Positions 1-13,371 of a DNA stretch of 64,000 nt are shown here, in pieces. This stretch comes from Eopsaltria australis (Eukaryota; Chordata; Aves; Passeriformes; Petroicidae). Made by a program: the position numbers and the translations under genes. The notes under the pieces are model-generated. The model did no database searches, was not told where the DNA came from, and saw only the letters and a list, made by a program, of their open reading frames with translations. The stretch's first letter is position 1; every line of letters starts with the position of its first letter. The stretch lies in assembly GCA_034509425.1 (NCBI GenBank), contig JAVTVJ010000508.1, positions 1,302,001-1,366,000 on the forward strand, written 5' to 3'.

Positions 1-2815
1 AATGCCTAGTTAGAAATATCCATTTTTTAAAGATGGCTGTATAGGTACTAGTTACACAGATTTAAAGGCCAGTTATTCAGCACCTTTCTCCGAAGATTTG
101 AACTGATTTCCTTATAATAACAATGCCACAATTTCTTTATCTTCTGCTCTCACCTTTTAGTCTCCTTGCTAGGATTTAACACTTCACATTTTTTCTGTCT
201 GTGTACATAGAGGCAGAAGAGCAATTAGGTTTCCTGCTTCAGCACACCTATGAAAGGAGATGCCTTGATGTAAAACAGGCTTTTAAAAATCTTTCTTTCA
301 AAGATACTGTTACCTGCATGAAACTGTATTTCTGAATTACCTAATTGCCAAAAAGTTAGAATATGAGGTAACTGACAGCCCTCTACATTTGCTTACCCTC
401 ATATTGAGAGGAATAATATGAGAAAAAGAAAACAAAATTATCTGTTGCCATGTACCGTTACAGCAGCTGCATATAGTATTAAATAATACTAATATAAAAT
501 TGAATATTAATTTAATATTGAACTGTTGGTGTTTGTGCTGGAGCTGGAAGAGCATGCAAAATGCTTCTCTCCAATTAGCAGGTTAGTTGATAACTGGACT
601 ACCTTCTAAGCAGAGCACTGGTGAATCAGAGGGTCGTGGTCAGGCCGCTGGTGGCATCACTCAGCCATCCAGTTTGCTCAGCTGTGCACAGAACTGAGAG
701 GAGCAGCACTGGTTCCTTGCCTTGTACTCCCCCCAACCACATAATGAGACACCCAGGCCCTCACAGGGAAATGCATCTCAGCCCCCTCCTTATGAACCAG
801 TGAAAGGAATGTTGCAATGAAGCTCCTGCCTCCTTCCTGAGCATTCATTCAAGTAAAATTTGCATTTAAAATAATGCTCATTCAGAAGTGCAGAAAACTC
901 CCTCCTACCATAGGACAATATTTTAAATGGCATCAAGAATAATTTAAAGAGTCTTTTGTGTGCGGAAGAGAAATTTAGGGACTATTCTTATAGCTGGATT
1001 ATCTTTCTTACTTGAAAAACAAAAAAGTGTTCCCAATGAAAACAAAAGGATGACAAGGGAAAATGTTTCTGTAAAAGGTATCTATTTCTGGTGCTGACTC
1101 TCTTTTACACCCTCTTTGTTGCAGAAATGCAGCACCTGGTCACATGGGCTGCTCATACAGCTCCCAAGTCCTTCTTGTCTGGCCATTGAAGGCATTTATC
1201 TCAACGTGTCAGTCATGGGTCACAGCAAAGTGCTGAGACTTGCAAATTACAGACTTGTTTAGGCATAAAATGAAGAGGAAGATTCTTTTTTTAATGGAAA
1301 AAAGCTGGAGATGGAAATGACCCATTGGGTATGACAGTATCCATGTATTTCTCTCTTAAGCACTCATGGAGATTTCACAGGAGCAGACCGAGGTGATGAG
1401 GCTGCCAATCTCTTTCCCTCCAGCTACTTATTACTGAGATGTCTCCCAGACATGAGTAAGCATCACGGAGTTCACAGTGGTACTGCAGATGATGTGAAAT
1501 CCATGAAGGTTTAACTGGAGTCCAGTGTCCCATGCACTCCTGCATTCTCCATTAACCTGACCTTTTCAACTAGAAAGGGTTGACATTTTGCTTGATATTT
1601 TTAACCAATAAAAATATATATCAATAAAGAGTATCCTTTTCTCCATTTCCCCCCTCAGCATATTCAATTAAAAAGTGTCAACATATTGAGCCTAACAGAG
1701 AGTTTTCTTTGAGAGGAAAGGGCTACGACATCCAAAGGAATACTCAGAAAATGCGAAACACTTCACAATATGAATTAACAATCTGATTTATAGAGTGTGC
1801 AATATGAGCCATATCCGGATGTAAGATGTCATTGCAGATGTCAGTGAAAGAGGAGAACAATGAACAGAAGAGAGTGTGGGAAGGGAAAGCTGCAGAACTA
1901 AATCCAAGCCTTTTGTAAGCAGACATTAAAGCACTGATTTCACATAAATTACTGTATTCTGCTGAGAAGGACAAAATGGATATAAGGTTTTGACAGACTA
2001 TTTTGGTGCAACCTGGGATGCAGTCACTTGTGAAATGTCTTCAATCCTGACTCAGAGGAACTGGTAGCACGAGACCTGCTGAATAAATACTCTGCCTGTG
2101 TTTCTCCTGCAGCAACAGGGAGGTGAGAGGGTTACTAAGAATGCGTCAGACCAATGATTTCTCTGTAAGTGCTCTCAGGACAGCATAGCCAATTTTTAAA
2201 TTCTCATCCTTTCCTGGCTAACAGTTTTATAGCTAAGGTACCTTCACAGATTCCACTCACACCTATTTGCAAACTTCATTGTTAATGAGAAATATTGTTT
2301 TATATCTATATTTTTTTGACATTTTTAGAAAGGCTGCACTGTTGGCAAGGTTTTCTGAGTTTGCTGTTGTTTCCCTAGAACTACTCTGAACATTTTCAAA
2401 TGAAGTATTTCTTCATAATAAGATATGCCAAACTTCATTTTGCAGTGAATCAAAGAGATTGTACCTGGGGAGAATTCTAGAAACTGAAGCATGCCTAGAA
2501 TTAAAACCTGAGGTTAGGCAGTTTGTCCTAAATCTCAGATTAAACGGCAAAGATTCCCAGCAGATAATAAAGGATATGCTCTGCAGAAAATAGTCTGGGA
2601 TAATTCATAACATTTGATTACTTATTTGCTTTGCTACATTTCAGTGTTCTGACTTGACAAAGTTCTGTTGACTCATGCACTCATGCCTGTGTTTACTTGA
2701 GAGTATGTCTTTCAGGAACCCATCAGAGGCGCTACCTGAGCCCAAGATTTGGTCTTATTTCTTACACTTAAGAGCCTTAGGACCTGATTTATATTCCCTT
2801 GAAAGCTTCAAGCCA

Positions 2816-2829
2816 CCCCCCCCCCCCCC
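2816..2829 (+). repeat. poly-C tract (14 C)
   Basis: An uninterrupted run of 14 cytosines in otherwise AT-rich DNA. Long C/G homopolymers are uncommon in vertebrate DNA and prone to length change and sequencing error, so the exact count is uncertain. It falls inside an 85-codon open frame, where it would encode a proline run; I regard that frame as chance. Confidence 0.9.
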
Positions 2830-4748
2830 AGATTCTAGAGGCAGTGGTGTTAGTGCTTCAGAAGGTGGCAGTCTGCCTCTGAGTCATAAGAGAAAGCAGG
2901 CTCCAAAATCAAGGGAACAAGGAAGGTGGTGAAGAGTATACAAATCTAAATATTGAAAAGTGCTAAACACTTAAGAACTGCTTCACTAAAGTACTTCAAA
3001 TGAGTGAGCAGTTCCTTCCTGAAAATGGATTCATGAAAACAAACTTGTCTGGACTGAGCCAAAGGCTCTGGTACATTGGAAACCTGAGTTTACGCCTCCT
3101 TCTGTGCCACAGGATATATAGTTGGTTGTTTTCATTAGTTCTAGCAAAAGTCTGCATAAATGAATTTTTCTGAAGTGAACTAAGCTTATCTGTTTATCTC
3201 TTTTCATCAGCATATTGGAAAGAAAAAGAAAGAAAATAAGTAACACACCCAGGATGTTATGCACCATTGACCTATATTTGAAAATAAAAAAACCCCAACA
3301 AACCAAAAAAATCAAGTTTATGCAGTGGCTTATTTTTTGAGTATTCAGATTAAAAATTAAAAACTAGAGAAAATGACCTACATTTGCCTTATGAAGATTG
3401 TCCCCATCAGATGTTTCAAGATATATGCTGATAAATAAAGGCATTCAAAATCAACACTCACTTTGAAAAATTTAACTGCCCTAGATATAGAACAATCTCA
3501 AGTAATGTCTCTGTGTGTATAGGTGTGTATACATAAATATATAGACATATATATTGGTTTCATATTTGTGAAAGAAATTTTGTCAGACACTGTATGGATG
3601 ATTCTGAATGCATATTCAACACCAATTCCTCCACTGAAATTATGAAATTATAATCAAGTTAAGAGAAAAAGTCTGCAAGTATATTTTAACATTTTTACCA
3701 TAGATGTAAAAATTGTGACGTCACAGGAAAAGGAAAACTCATCACTGAAATTTCAGTCTGTCAGAGATGAAAGCCAGATATCTGTAATGATTTGGTATTT
3801 TACAGACATGAATAAGAAGGAAGCTTCTATCCACTTTATCACTCAACACATGTTTAGAACATATTTTCTATTATCATGATTACCCAGTCACAATTTCAGA
3901 GTGTGTTCCCTTCTCATCTATTCCTATCTAATACGACTAAAATTGCACTGTATGGAAACATTTGAACCTTTGCTTTTACGTCTGTCTTCTGCACTAGAAT
4001 CCACCAGTCTTACAGTACTTAAAAAAAGCAGACAGGAAAAACTCATAAGTTACACCTAATAAAGGGTGAGCCCCCTACCTCCATTCTTTTTGCAGCAAGA
4101 TTCTTTTTTTTTTTTTCATATTTATAGAAAACATGTCTTTGTAGCAAAGATTTCTCTCGCCTCAGCTTTTCTTCTGTGTTTCATCTCAGGCCAGCCAGCA
4201 CTCATTATATTTCTGTGCACAGCATCAGATGCTTTAAAATAAAACAGACTTTGCAATTATTCTGATTATTTTGGTGCTGTTACATGATTTTATAAAACTT
4301 TTTTAATATTATAAATATTAGGATAATACAAGAGGGGAAAAACTGTTTATGCAAAGAATAAATCCATAAAAAATGTTTTCTTTGAAAAATACTACCGCAT
4401 TAAAGTGTCATTGCAGAAATAGAACAGTTTCATATAAACATTAACCTTGTAGTGCAATAAAAATTATCAAATGCCAAAGCAAAATGCACCTGACCAAATA
4501 TGTGAAATATTTCAAATGCAAAGGAAGTCTGTAATCTGTTTGTTTTGGTAAACTTAGAGCACAGAATAAAAAAACATTCACTTCTGCATTCTCCTGATTT
4601 TTTTTTTTTATTTCTTTACAAAGGGAGCATCAGTGCATATGAACAAAACAGTTCCACTGAGTAGGGCACATAGCTCAGAGCATTCTGTCCCATTTTCAGT
4701 GACCTGGAAAGCACCAAGGCTGTTGTGCTGATAAAAGGAGGAAAAATT

Positions 4749-4813
4749 AAAAAAAAAAAAAAAAGAAGGAAAGAAGATAAAAAGGGAAAAATATAGAGAG
4801 AAAGAGAGAAAAA
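4749..4813 (+). repeat. poly-A run leading into a purine-rich tract
   Basis: Sixteen A are followed by mixed GA/AAG sequence with few pyrimidines. It could be the remnant of a retroposon A-tail, but I see no recognisable retroposed body or flanking target duplication, so simple low-complexity sequence is the safer reading. Confidence 0.6.
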
Positions 4814-7636
4814 ATACTAACTTACCAATCTGGCTGTATACAAATAGTACCTTCATCATCAACATAAATTTGAAACCTATCAGTTTCCTTGGAGAAAGTG
4901 ATTATCAAGAAAATGGAAGCATGGTGCTCTGTCTTACTGTGGTGTCATTTGGGAAATGTTGAGAAACAACAGTGATAATGAATATGAAAAGCAACATCTG
5001 TGTTACTGTCATAACAAAATAGTAATAAATAAAAGACAAAAAAGCCAGAAAACAACGGGACAAAGCCACTCATAGGAGAACCCTTATCACATAGGACACC
5101 GCTGACTGAAGCACTATTTTACTCCCCATTATTTTTCTTGAGGTGTATTACACAACATAATGACAGATTATTCTAGTTATACAAAATCAATCAGAATAAA
5201 TTCCAGAATTATCACACAGTGATGACAATTCCACACATCCACATTGAAATAAAGAAGACAATAGGGCTTTTCCCCGCTTCTGTATACTTAACCTTTTCCA
5301 CAGTCACCCTGTCACTAAAGGATACATGTTGTTTCTTCCCCTTTTATCCTGTAGAATGACCATGTCACTCACATGGCAAGAATTCAGTCTTCAGGACAAG
5401 GTGCAGGAAAGGGAATCAATTGGTATTGATGGGTATTCATGGGATAAACAGGAAGAGAATTTGAGCAGCAGCAAAGCAGGGTAAGATAGAGATAACAGTT
5501 CAGATCACTGATCAGGCATTGTATGGATATGACAAAAGCTTTGCTGACACCAGTAATGTTTCATGTAGAGTTTTCTCATGTCACAGAAGGTCACAGGCAA
5601 AATTTAATGGAGCTCTCACAGTGCTGTGGGACCAGTGCATGAGTCCTGAGGAACTGCAAGCTGTGCAAAAGTGATTAGCCAAATAGAAGAGAAAGAGCTT
5701 TTTCTGTACTAAAAAATGCCATGATGATTATTTGTTACTGTCTGTTTTTAATGAGTTGGTGGCCAATGGAAAATTCTCAAGCACTGACAGCACAAGTTTG
5801 ACTCATGCTCTGTAGTGGAACAAGTGCAAATTAAGAGGTACATTTCCAATAAGGTGAGACTTGTGGTTTTGGTCATACTTCGCAAAATTTACATCTGCAA
5901 TTCAATTATGTATAGAAATTTCAATACCACTCCTTCTAGCTTCCTGATGGCTAAAAGGTTACATAATTTACATAGAAAAAGATGTGCAAGCTGAGCACAT
6001 ATTCCAAAACATATAGCACATTTTTTCTTGCAAACTGGGAAAGACGGTTTTGGTCTGTCTAAAAATACCCAGTGGTGACTGACACCTTCACTGTAAGATA
6101 TTCTTGATATTATAAATCCAAATATGTGTAGAAATACATATCCATTTTGTGCAGCATGGTTGACACTGGGTTCTTCCACTTTTCATCTCAGGTCTAGTCA
6201 TACATAGCTCAGAACCGACCATTCTTGCTAAAATTACTGACATCAGAAGTAGGTGAAAAAAGAACAGTTTGATAGAAGCATCAGAAGAAATCAATACAAT
6301 ACAATAGAGCTTAGAAGGACTATGGTATTTTGTTAAGTGTAAACTTGAAGTTGGTCATCCTTGTTTTTAAAATGGATGAAATATATAACACCATGATATC
6401 ATCTTTATAATTCCTCTCATGGAGGTTATTCTGAAATAGGATGAACTTTAAATTTGTTAGCAAATAGTCATGCTTTTAAACTGGAGAAAAAGGGGTGGTT
6501 CTATAAAAACAACATCCCAAAATAAAATTAGCTTTAAATATTAAAACCAACAGAACCATACTACCAAAAAAACCAAAAAATGAAACCTGTCACTGATACG
6601 AGAATGTCTCATTCAGAAAAGTCTTGTAAAAATCTAAGACTCAAAAGTATCAAGTAGTTTCTCAAAAAAGTGAAAAGCAGTGTGATGTGGTTTTAAATTC
6701 ATGTGAAAATTAGATACATTGGGAGAAAATGATGCTGGAATTGTGACCTTGAACATATAAAAAATAACCAATTCAAAATAACACCAATCAATCCTTAGGA
6801 ATATTTTTCTGCTATGCTGTGATGTGCTTATGGGAAAAAATAGGAAGAGGTAGAATAAAACGTACTTTAATATGGAGGTTTGAGGAATGAAGAAGTGGAA
6901 TCACAGAAGTACAATTTCTGACTAGTGTATTTTGTAAAAACATTAAAACTACGAAGAAGAACTTTTCTAAGTGGCTAGAGTCTGTATAAAAATCACATGA
7001 TGACAGAAACCAAAATGAATCCAAACACATAAATCTTAAGCTAGTAGCCATATTTGTAATTTTAAAAAGCAATATAACAAATTATGATTATATTGACACA
7101 CACAGTCTTAACATATGTAAGATGGGAAAAATTATCATAGCTAGATATAAGATGAACATAAGCAGGAAATTCTGTTAATAGAATATGTAATTCTCAACAG
7201 ATTTCCCTAGATTTCTGACTGGTGTTACCCTCGATACATTCCAAATGGTGCTCTCTTTGTCATGAAATTTGGAATGAGTTGTAACATAGAGTAACCCACA
7301 CTCCACTCAGCTCTGCAAAACCACTAAATGTGAGTATTTTTGCACATTCAGATCAGCTATAGAAATTATCAGAACCCACATGAAAGCAGTAATTAAAAAA
7401 TAGTGTTAAAAAACAACATCTGGACCAATTCAAAGATCAAGCATTAGCTGATATTAAAATATTTCATTGTCAATGTCCTTCACACTCTCCAGAATATTGA
7501 TTCTTCAGTTTAAGTCCCTACAGAAAAATCCATTATAAGAACAGAAATTGTCTTTTGGAAAATAATGATTCTGTCTGGAAATGTTTCATTGTAGAGATAT
7601 AGAATCATATACCAGAGAAACCTTCAACTTTCCTCT

Positions 7637-8007
7637 TGATGTCTTTTTCTGGTCTTAGGAAATAAAGGCTCAGACACGGTTAGAGAGTTGGGGGTTGTTT
7701 ACCTCGGTATTTTAATAGGATCCCATTCCATGGCTTCTGCCGTCCAGGTAGAACACGCCGCAAAAGCCCCGTCCCCCCAGTCGAGGATACAATTAAAGAC
7801 TCTACACATTAGCATATCTACCAGGAGGGCCCAGTAAGGGGCCTGGGTGGGCTAACTTCTAGTTTACAAAATCTGTCCTACTAGGAGACCTTGAGGGCCC
7901 ACGAAAACAGAGTGTTTGGTCTCTAACTCTACGTGGTTTCAGGGGTGTTTAATCTACTGGCCTGCTAAACACCATGAAACCAGGCTAAACTATCACCTAA
8001 AGCATCA
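7637..8007 (-). mobile_element. LTR-like retroelement end, copy A (minus strand)
   Basis: Read on the minus strand, this 371-bp block starts TGATGC and ends GACATCA, the TG...CA inverted ends expected of a retroviral LTR. It aligns along its whole length with the plus-strand block 13372-13746; by eye about four of five positions agree. Both contain the TATA-like CCTATTAAAATAC followed by a conserved GAGGTAAACAACCCCCAA segment, which could be the promoter and start of R. Outside the CATCA end the two copies share nothing, so this 3-prime boundary is real. No flanking target-site duplication is seen. No gag, pol or env reading frame is attached. An LTR is the best reading; the terminal part of another retroelement is the alternative. 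Confidence 0.7.
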
Positions 8008-8110
8008 CAAGTATGCATGCTAATACTTGTGAATATAGGGAACAGTGTAAGAAATATTCAGAAGAAAAGCAGAAAAAATCCTTCAGGCATCACTCTCTAG
8101 TGCCATTTTC
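8008..8110 (-). repeat. Inner arm extension shared with copy B
   Basis: On the minus strand this segment aligns with 13262-13371, immediately upstream of both LTR-like blocks; for example CACAAGTATTA followed by CATGCATACTTG is present in both. It looks like element-internal sequence preceding the 3-prime LTR, although no polypurine tract is visible just before the TGATGC start. Beyond about 8110 the similarity fades. Confidence 0.55.
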
Positions 8111-8260
8111 TTCTGTTTCCCCTGCTTTTCTTACATCTGTTATATATATTTTATATTATTTTCTCTTTTTTTCTTCACAATCACTCATTTATTAAGCTTC
8201 TTTTTGTTTCTTCATCTTTCACATGCCACATATCACAGGTTCACATATCTATTCTATTCT

Positions 8261-8453
8261 TTTTCCCTTCCCTTCCCTTCCCTTCCCTTCCCTTCCCTTC
8301 CCTTCCCTTCCCTTCCCTTCCCTTCCCTTCCCTTCCCTTCCCTTCCCTTCCCTTCCCCTTCCCTTCCCTTCCCTTCCCCCTTCCCTTCCCTTCCCTTCCC
8401 CCTTCCCTTCCCTTCCCTTCCCTTCCCTTCCCTTCCCTTCCCTTCCCTTCCCT
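8261..8453 (+). repeat. (TTCCC)n pentanucleotide microsatellite
   Basis: About 38 units of TTCCC span roughly 190 bp, with a few one- or two-base C insertions between about 8355 and 8405, followed by a T-run to 8462. One strand is pure pyrimidine and the other pure purine (GGGAA), a composition able to form triplex (H-DNA) or G-rich folded structures. Open frames of repeated Ser-Leu-Pro-Phe across it are artefacts of the repeat. The tract lies about 150 bp inside the left arm of the inverted element pair. Confidence 0.97.
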
Positions 8454-8462
8454 TTTTTTTTT

Positions 8463-11400
8463 GCTTTTTACCTGATTCTTTGAAATTTCTTTCCCACTAC
8501 ATCTCTGCTTCTGAAAGGAACAATAACAACCCCGAGTCTTCTCAGTCTGATACTATCAAGTCTTCTGCAGTAGTTTTACAGAAATGGAAAGGAAAACACA
8601 CTGACTAAAGGGTGGTTCTGCTCCAGTCCTCTACTCAGTTCTGTTATTACTCAGTTTTGTGATTTGGGGTAAATTCTTGAGCTTTGTTTACTTGCTACTT
8701 TTAATATGCTGTCATATATGTACAGGTAATGGAAAGCAAATCCTTCCATTTTAAATCTTTCTTTAAAAAAAAATGTAGTCAGTTTGGTTGACTAGTACAG
8801 ACTAGAAATGCTATTCTCACTGAAGTGTGCTGTACCTGGCCACCACTGTCTCACACTCACTATCAGACTGGTTGATGGACAGAACAGCGGCAACAGAAAC
8901 TCTTTGACCTGGTGCTCTTAAGGTGATTGATGGCTCCTGTTTTAGTTACCTGCAGCTACTTTTTAGGTGCCTGTACTAAGAATTGCATAGGGAATTCTCC
9001 AGCATGAGTGAGAACCTTGATGATGCCTCAGGGCTGTTACAGAAAATTGTGTGAAGTATTTTCAGAGCCCTAAAATGAATTTTGAGGACAGACATTCTGC
9101 ACATGCTTACAAGGACTAGGGATGCTTTCAGAGGGATCCTTCATGCAAGCTGTCCAGAGCTGACAGAGGGAGAGACAAATGAGGGTGGTTATAAAGATGA
9201 ATGTCCTTTGGAGCATGTTTTCCTGTCTTGCCAACTGTGCAACTCCTAACATAGCCCAGAGTTGCCTCAAAAGCAAGACAGAATGAATTGTGGAGCAGTT
9301 TATCCTCAAGGATCCTGCCAAGGATGCTCTAGAACCACAGAACACTGTGAAATTTGCTGTGAATGAGTAAATAGGCCCTTAAAGTGTAAGTGTTGATAAC
9401 ACTGTGAAGAGTCAGGAAAGACATTGCTGTGAATAAATACCTGAAGTCATCTAAACATCTCATGGCACTTCAGTAAGTTCATTGCTGTTCAGGTTGTTCT
9501 GAATTATATCTTATAGTCACTTCAATAGGTGTGTGAATTTTTAACTTGAGAAGTATTTATCTAAAAAGGGGCACCACAAATATATATAATCCCGGTGTCC
9601 TTTTCTTCTTCTAGGCTTTCCTTTCCTTATTTTTCTCCTTTTATCTTTTTTTTTCCAACTTTCTTGTATTTTTTCTTCAGTTTTTCTCATCTTTCTTTCT
9701 CTACCTCTGTTTTCTACAAGATATTGAAACAAATTTTAGTATGTGCTAATGACTATTCCCCAGTACATTTAAAATTTACCGAAAGAGGAGCAGAAAAAGA
9801 GTGGGCTGAGGAGAAGAAAGAGCATATCTCAGTTTTGCTTCCAGGATGAGCTAATTTCAATGATCAGCTGCTGTAAGTCATGTGTCATTTGTTGTGGCAG
9901 GAAGAAAAAAGTGAGAAATGCAGACAGAGTTTATTGTTTTTTTTCATGAAGTAGTGTTGAAATTCTACAAAACCTCTCAGACTCCCAGCAGAGCTTCTTG
10001 GTCACTGTGATATTTTCCAAAACAGTCATTACCTGTACCTGAAGATTCATTTCTAAACTAGAATAAAAAACAGTGGCATATTTTTTTCCACAAATGAGGC
10101 TGAGAGCAGAGCAATAGCAGTCATGGTCACTAAGTATGTCTCTGCTGTTTTGACTCCCCCCAAATTCACAAAGCAATGTAAATAACTCAATCCCTTGTAT
10201 CAGGGGACAAAGCTCCATAAGGATGAGGCTCTGCTGCAGCCAGTGCTGGAAGATGAAGAAGCTGAGGAGAGAAGCCTGGTGTAGAGCAGCATCCTGCAGT
10301 GCTTCTGCATGTCATGGGACTCACTGATTTTGTGCCACCTGAGTAGGACTTTTTGGGCGTGGCAGAAGGAGCCCCCCATGGAACCCAGGCCAGAGGAGGC
10401 AGAGGCCACTGCAGGCCTTGTACAGAAAGGTTTCTCCTCTGGCGGCATGGGGCGAGGGAGGGCAGCTGCTCTGTTATTGTGGAAGGGAAACAGGAACAAG
10501 GATGCCATGAAAACTGTGGATACGCTTGTTTATTATTCAATCCACATCTCTTAAATGAGATAACGCCTCTCTGGAGCCTCTGGGGAGAGAGCTGTTACTC
10601 ATTAATATCTGCTTAGATGCTATATAACCATATAGGAGGCCATATAACTAAATATAGCTCCAGCTTCTAATGTGACAGAGACACTGTCCTCATGTGAATG
10701 AAGGAGGATGTCAAACTTCACCCCTTCATCTCCATTGTAGTTTCCTTTCTGCATGAAAATGTCCCTTGAGAGTCCTCTCAGCCTTCTATTTTCTCTTGTG
10801 GGGCAAAATTATCTTTTGTTCCTCTGAACACCAAGATGCCAGCTGCTTCCCAGGGAAGGGACAGAAGGCAGCAGCCCTTTTCTAAAAGCACAAATCATAC
10901 TATAATTGACAAGGAGGGTTCCTTCTTCGGTGGATTACTGGTTGAAATGTTTTGGTGACTTCTCTACTGAAAGTAAAGCTCTCAATACATGATCCTTATT
11001 TTCTCAGCCTCTTGGGAATCTCCCTGGTATGCTACTGAGTGAGGCTCCAAGATGCAGAGCCCAGGCATGTGGGACAGCCCTGTTGCACAGAAAACTGTCA
11101 CTGGCTGTCAGATGGGGATCCAGGAGCTGGATTTGGCAAGAGAAGGAGTTCCCAAATACATTTAACTGACATTCATCCCCAGTGGGCCCTGTCCCTGTTC
11201 ATAGGTGGATATCTTTGCTCTGCAGCACCTGTTGAACAGGATTCCCAGCACACTGGCAGGAATTTGACAGGTTTTGGATAGAAACCTTCCTGATGGCCCA
11301 AATTCCTTCAAATTACTGCCGGTATTTTGGCTGAAACTTACCGAATTAGAACCTTCCTCACAAAACATTTTGGTCTCAACAACAGCCTCAGCCTAAGAAG

Positions 11401-13261
11401 TGTCTGTCACTGAAACCACTGAGATACAGAAGGATTCTGTTGTCTCGGCAGGATGGGATTCCTGGCAGCTCCCATTCCCACAGACTGTCCTCCTATGAAG
11501 AACCAGAGAGAGGGTGTGCCACAGTGTGGGAAGGGATTTAACCTCCTCTCACTCTTCCACAGTAGGATAATTTCCAATCTTGCACATATAAGGATCTGGA
11601 TCTGCATTTATAATTACATATTTAGATTATTGTCACTATATAATGTGTAAGTTCTAAGTATTTTTTTTTTTGCCACAACTTTCCTGAATCTGCTACCTAG
11701 TTCACAAAGGCTGAATCATAAAGCACAGATACTCAGACAGGTGCTGAACAGGACACAAATCTCAACACAGTGACTGTTATTTAATCATCATTTTCATATT
11801 CCTGTTTTCACAGCTTCTACCAGCCTGTTTTCTACTTGCAGTCTGCTTCCTACCCTGAGAGATCAAATGAATAATTGCCAAAACTGTAGTCTTGTGAAGA
11901 GTTCCTTCTTCAAAGCTGTTTCCACTTACTTTGCTGTGGAACAGAAGGAAAAGACAGGGTCAATCCAACCTTGTCTTGAATTTTGTACTGAGTACCAGTA
12001 CATATGCATTGAAGTACTTTTCTGCAGACAGTGCTTTTTTTTGGGTTGAGTTATATGATTTTTGTATTTATTTGTTAATAATAGACTGCCTATGAATAAT
12101 TCTAGGAGGTTGTTTAAAATATTTCCATTGGAGTACAGATTGCAGCAAATACTTACTGGAATGAGTATAGTAACATCACTGATATGTTCCATATAGACCT
12201 GAGAATATCTTTCGTAATAACTTCTCTCTTTTTCACTTTCTGTAAGAAAAACTGACCAAGTTTTTTGCTTCTGTGCTGTCTGGGAGGATGGTACCATATA
12301 GCAATTTTGCTAATGTAGTCATTTTCATAGAACAAGCTTTGACAAGTAGGTGGTGTATGGAAAAGCTGGGGAAATGTTTTCAAATAGCCCATGGGTATGA
12401 AAAATATTGCTTCAGCCACAGCTTTGATACTTTTTCATGCAATACTTAAGATGTTTTCAGAGAGTTCCAGTTATCTTCATGACAGCCAAAGAATCTCAAA
12501 AGTAGCCTCCTCTTATTTAAGAAGTCTGTGAATATTTCTCTATTAATACCTAAAGGAATTGACAAATCAGTAATTTTCTCCTATATTCTCTGTTACACTG
12601 CAGAATGGATTAATTGAGAAATCTTAGGCACTTGCTATGTTTTAACACAAATCCATGTGCATATCACTGTAGTTAAGCCTTGTCAAGGAAGAATGAATGA
12701 ATGAATGAAATTTCTAAGCAAGCTGAAATTGAAAACACTTGAACAACTGATGCTCTCTGATTATCCTAGCATAAAGAAAGACTCACTTCGATTCTTCTTG
12801 GCACCTGTTTAATGAAGAGGAGCACTATACCTTTCATGGAAACAAATCTTCCATCCAGTTCAGACATGCCCTAACTTCTAATTATCCACAAAGTTGGCCA
12901 AAACTTTCATCCAATTATCCAGCTTCTTGGCTGACTCTTCATGTTTCTTTCTTTTTCTTTTTTTTTTTTTCACTAGGACTTTTATAATCTTGACTAGATT
13001 CTTTCCTCAACTTATTTTCTGCAGACTTTTTTACATTCAGGAAAAAGAGTGGTTGCAGTAGTTGAGAATAGGAAGTATATTTGACTGTCAGAAGCATATA
13101 GCTGGCAGCTGAGTGAAGCATATGTCACTTTCTCTTTCTACTGATCCCCACTAGATTTTGAAGAGCGCTACAAGTGCTGGGCCTTTTAGACCATGGAGAG
13201 AAAGAACAGTTACACATCACCTCTTTTTCTGTTTCTCCATTGACTTCCCTATCTTTGTTGA
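8463..13261. other. Spacer between the inverted element copies, no gene recognised
   Basis: This is the interior of the inverted pair. I recognise no coding sequence or retroviral domain. Parts are richer in GC than the flanks (10200-10520 and about 11030-11530), while others are pyrimidine-rich (about 9600-9715 and 12945-12972) or carry a short (GAAT)n run near 12692-12710. Open frames of up to 123 codons occur on both strands, overlap each other and carry no motif I can defend. Confidence 0.55.
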
Positions 13262-13371
13262 ATTGAACACCAGCATCCTATCTTTACTGATGACAGAAGG
13301 ATTTTTTGCCTTTTCTTCTATATACCTTTTACACAGTTCTCTGCATCCACAAGTATTATCATGCATACTTG
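13262..13371 (+). repeat. Inner arm extension shared with copy A
   Basis: Plus-strand counterpart of 8008-8110. The shared blocks include GAAGGATTTTTT followed by CTTTTCTTCT, and CACAAGTATTA followed by CATGCATACTTG. It sits directly upstream of LTR-like copy B, so both copies extend in the same 5-prime direction past the presumed LTR start. Confidence 0.55.

Larger units (their letters stand above)
1..7636. other. AT-rich non-coding stretch, no gene recognised
   Basis: No coding region, RNA gene or mobile element is recognised here. The stretch is AT-rich and CpG-poor, and open frames on both strands are under 100 codons and look random (low-complexity Phe/Leu/Ser/Lys). The only clear local structures are a run of 14 C at 2816-2829, a run of 16 A at 4749-4764 that leads into a purine-rich tract to about 4813, and alternating TA/TG sequence near 3510-3560. 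Decayed repeats beyond recognition by eye may be present. Confidence 0.6.

Noticed and set aside
8204..8608. 134-codon plus-strand frame (and an overlapping 86-codon frame) with repeated Ser-Leu-Pro-Phe
   Set aside because: It is created entirely by translation of the (TTCCC)n microsatellite; there is no conserved sequence outside the repeat.
10187..10540. 117-codon minus-strand frame in a GC-richer patch
   Set aside because: Competing frames exist on both strands, there is no recognisable domain, and residue composition simply follows GC content.
11453..11650. Possible C2H2 zinc-finger remnant (CGKGF followed by S, L and H spacing)
   Set aside because: Only one partial finger is present, the first cysteine and second histidine are missing, and no linker or neighbouring finger follows; chance similarity is likelier.
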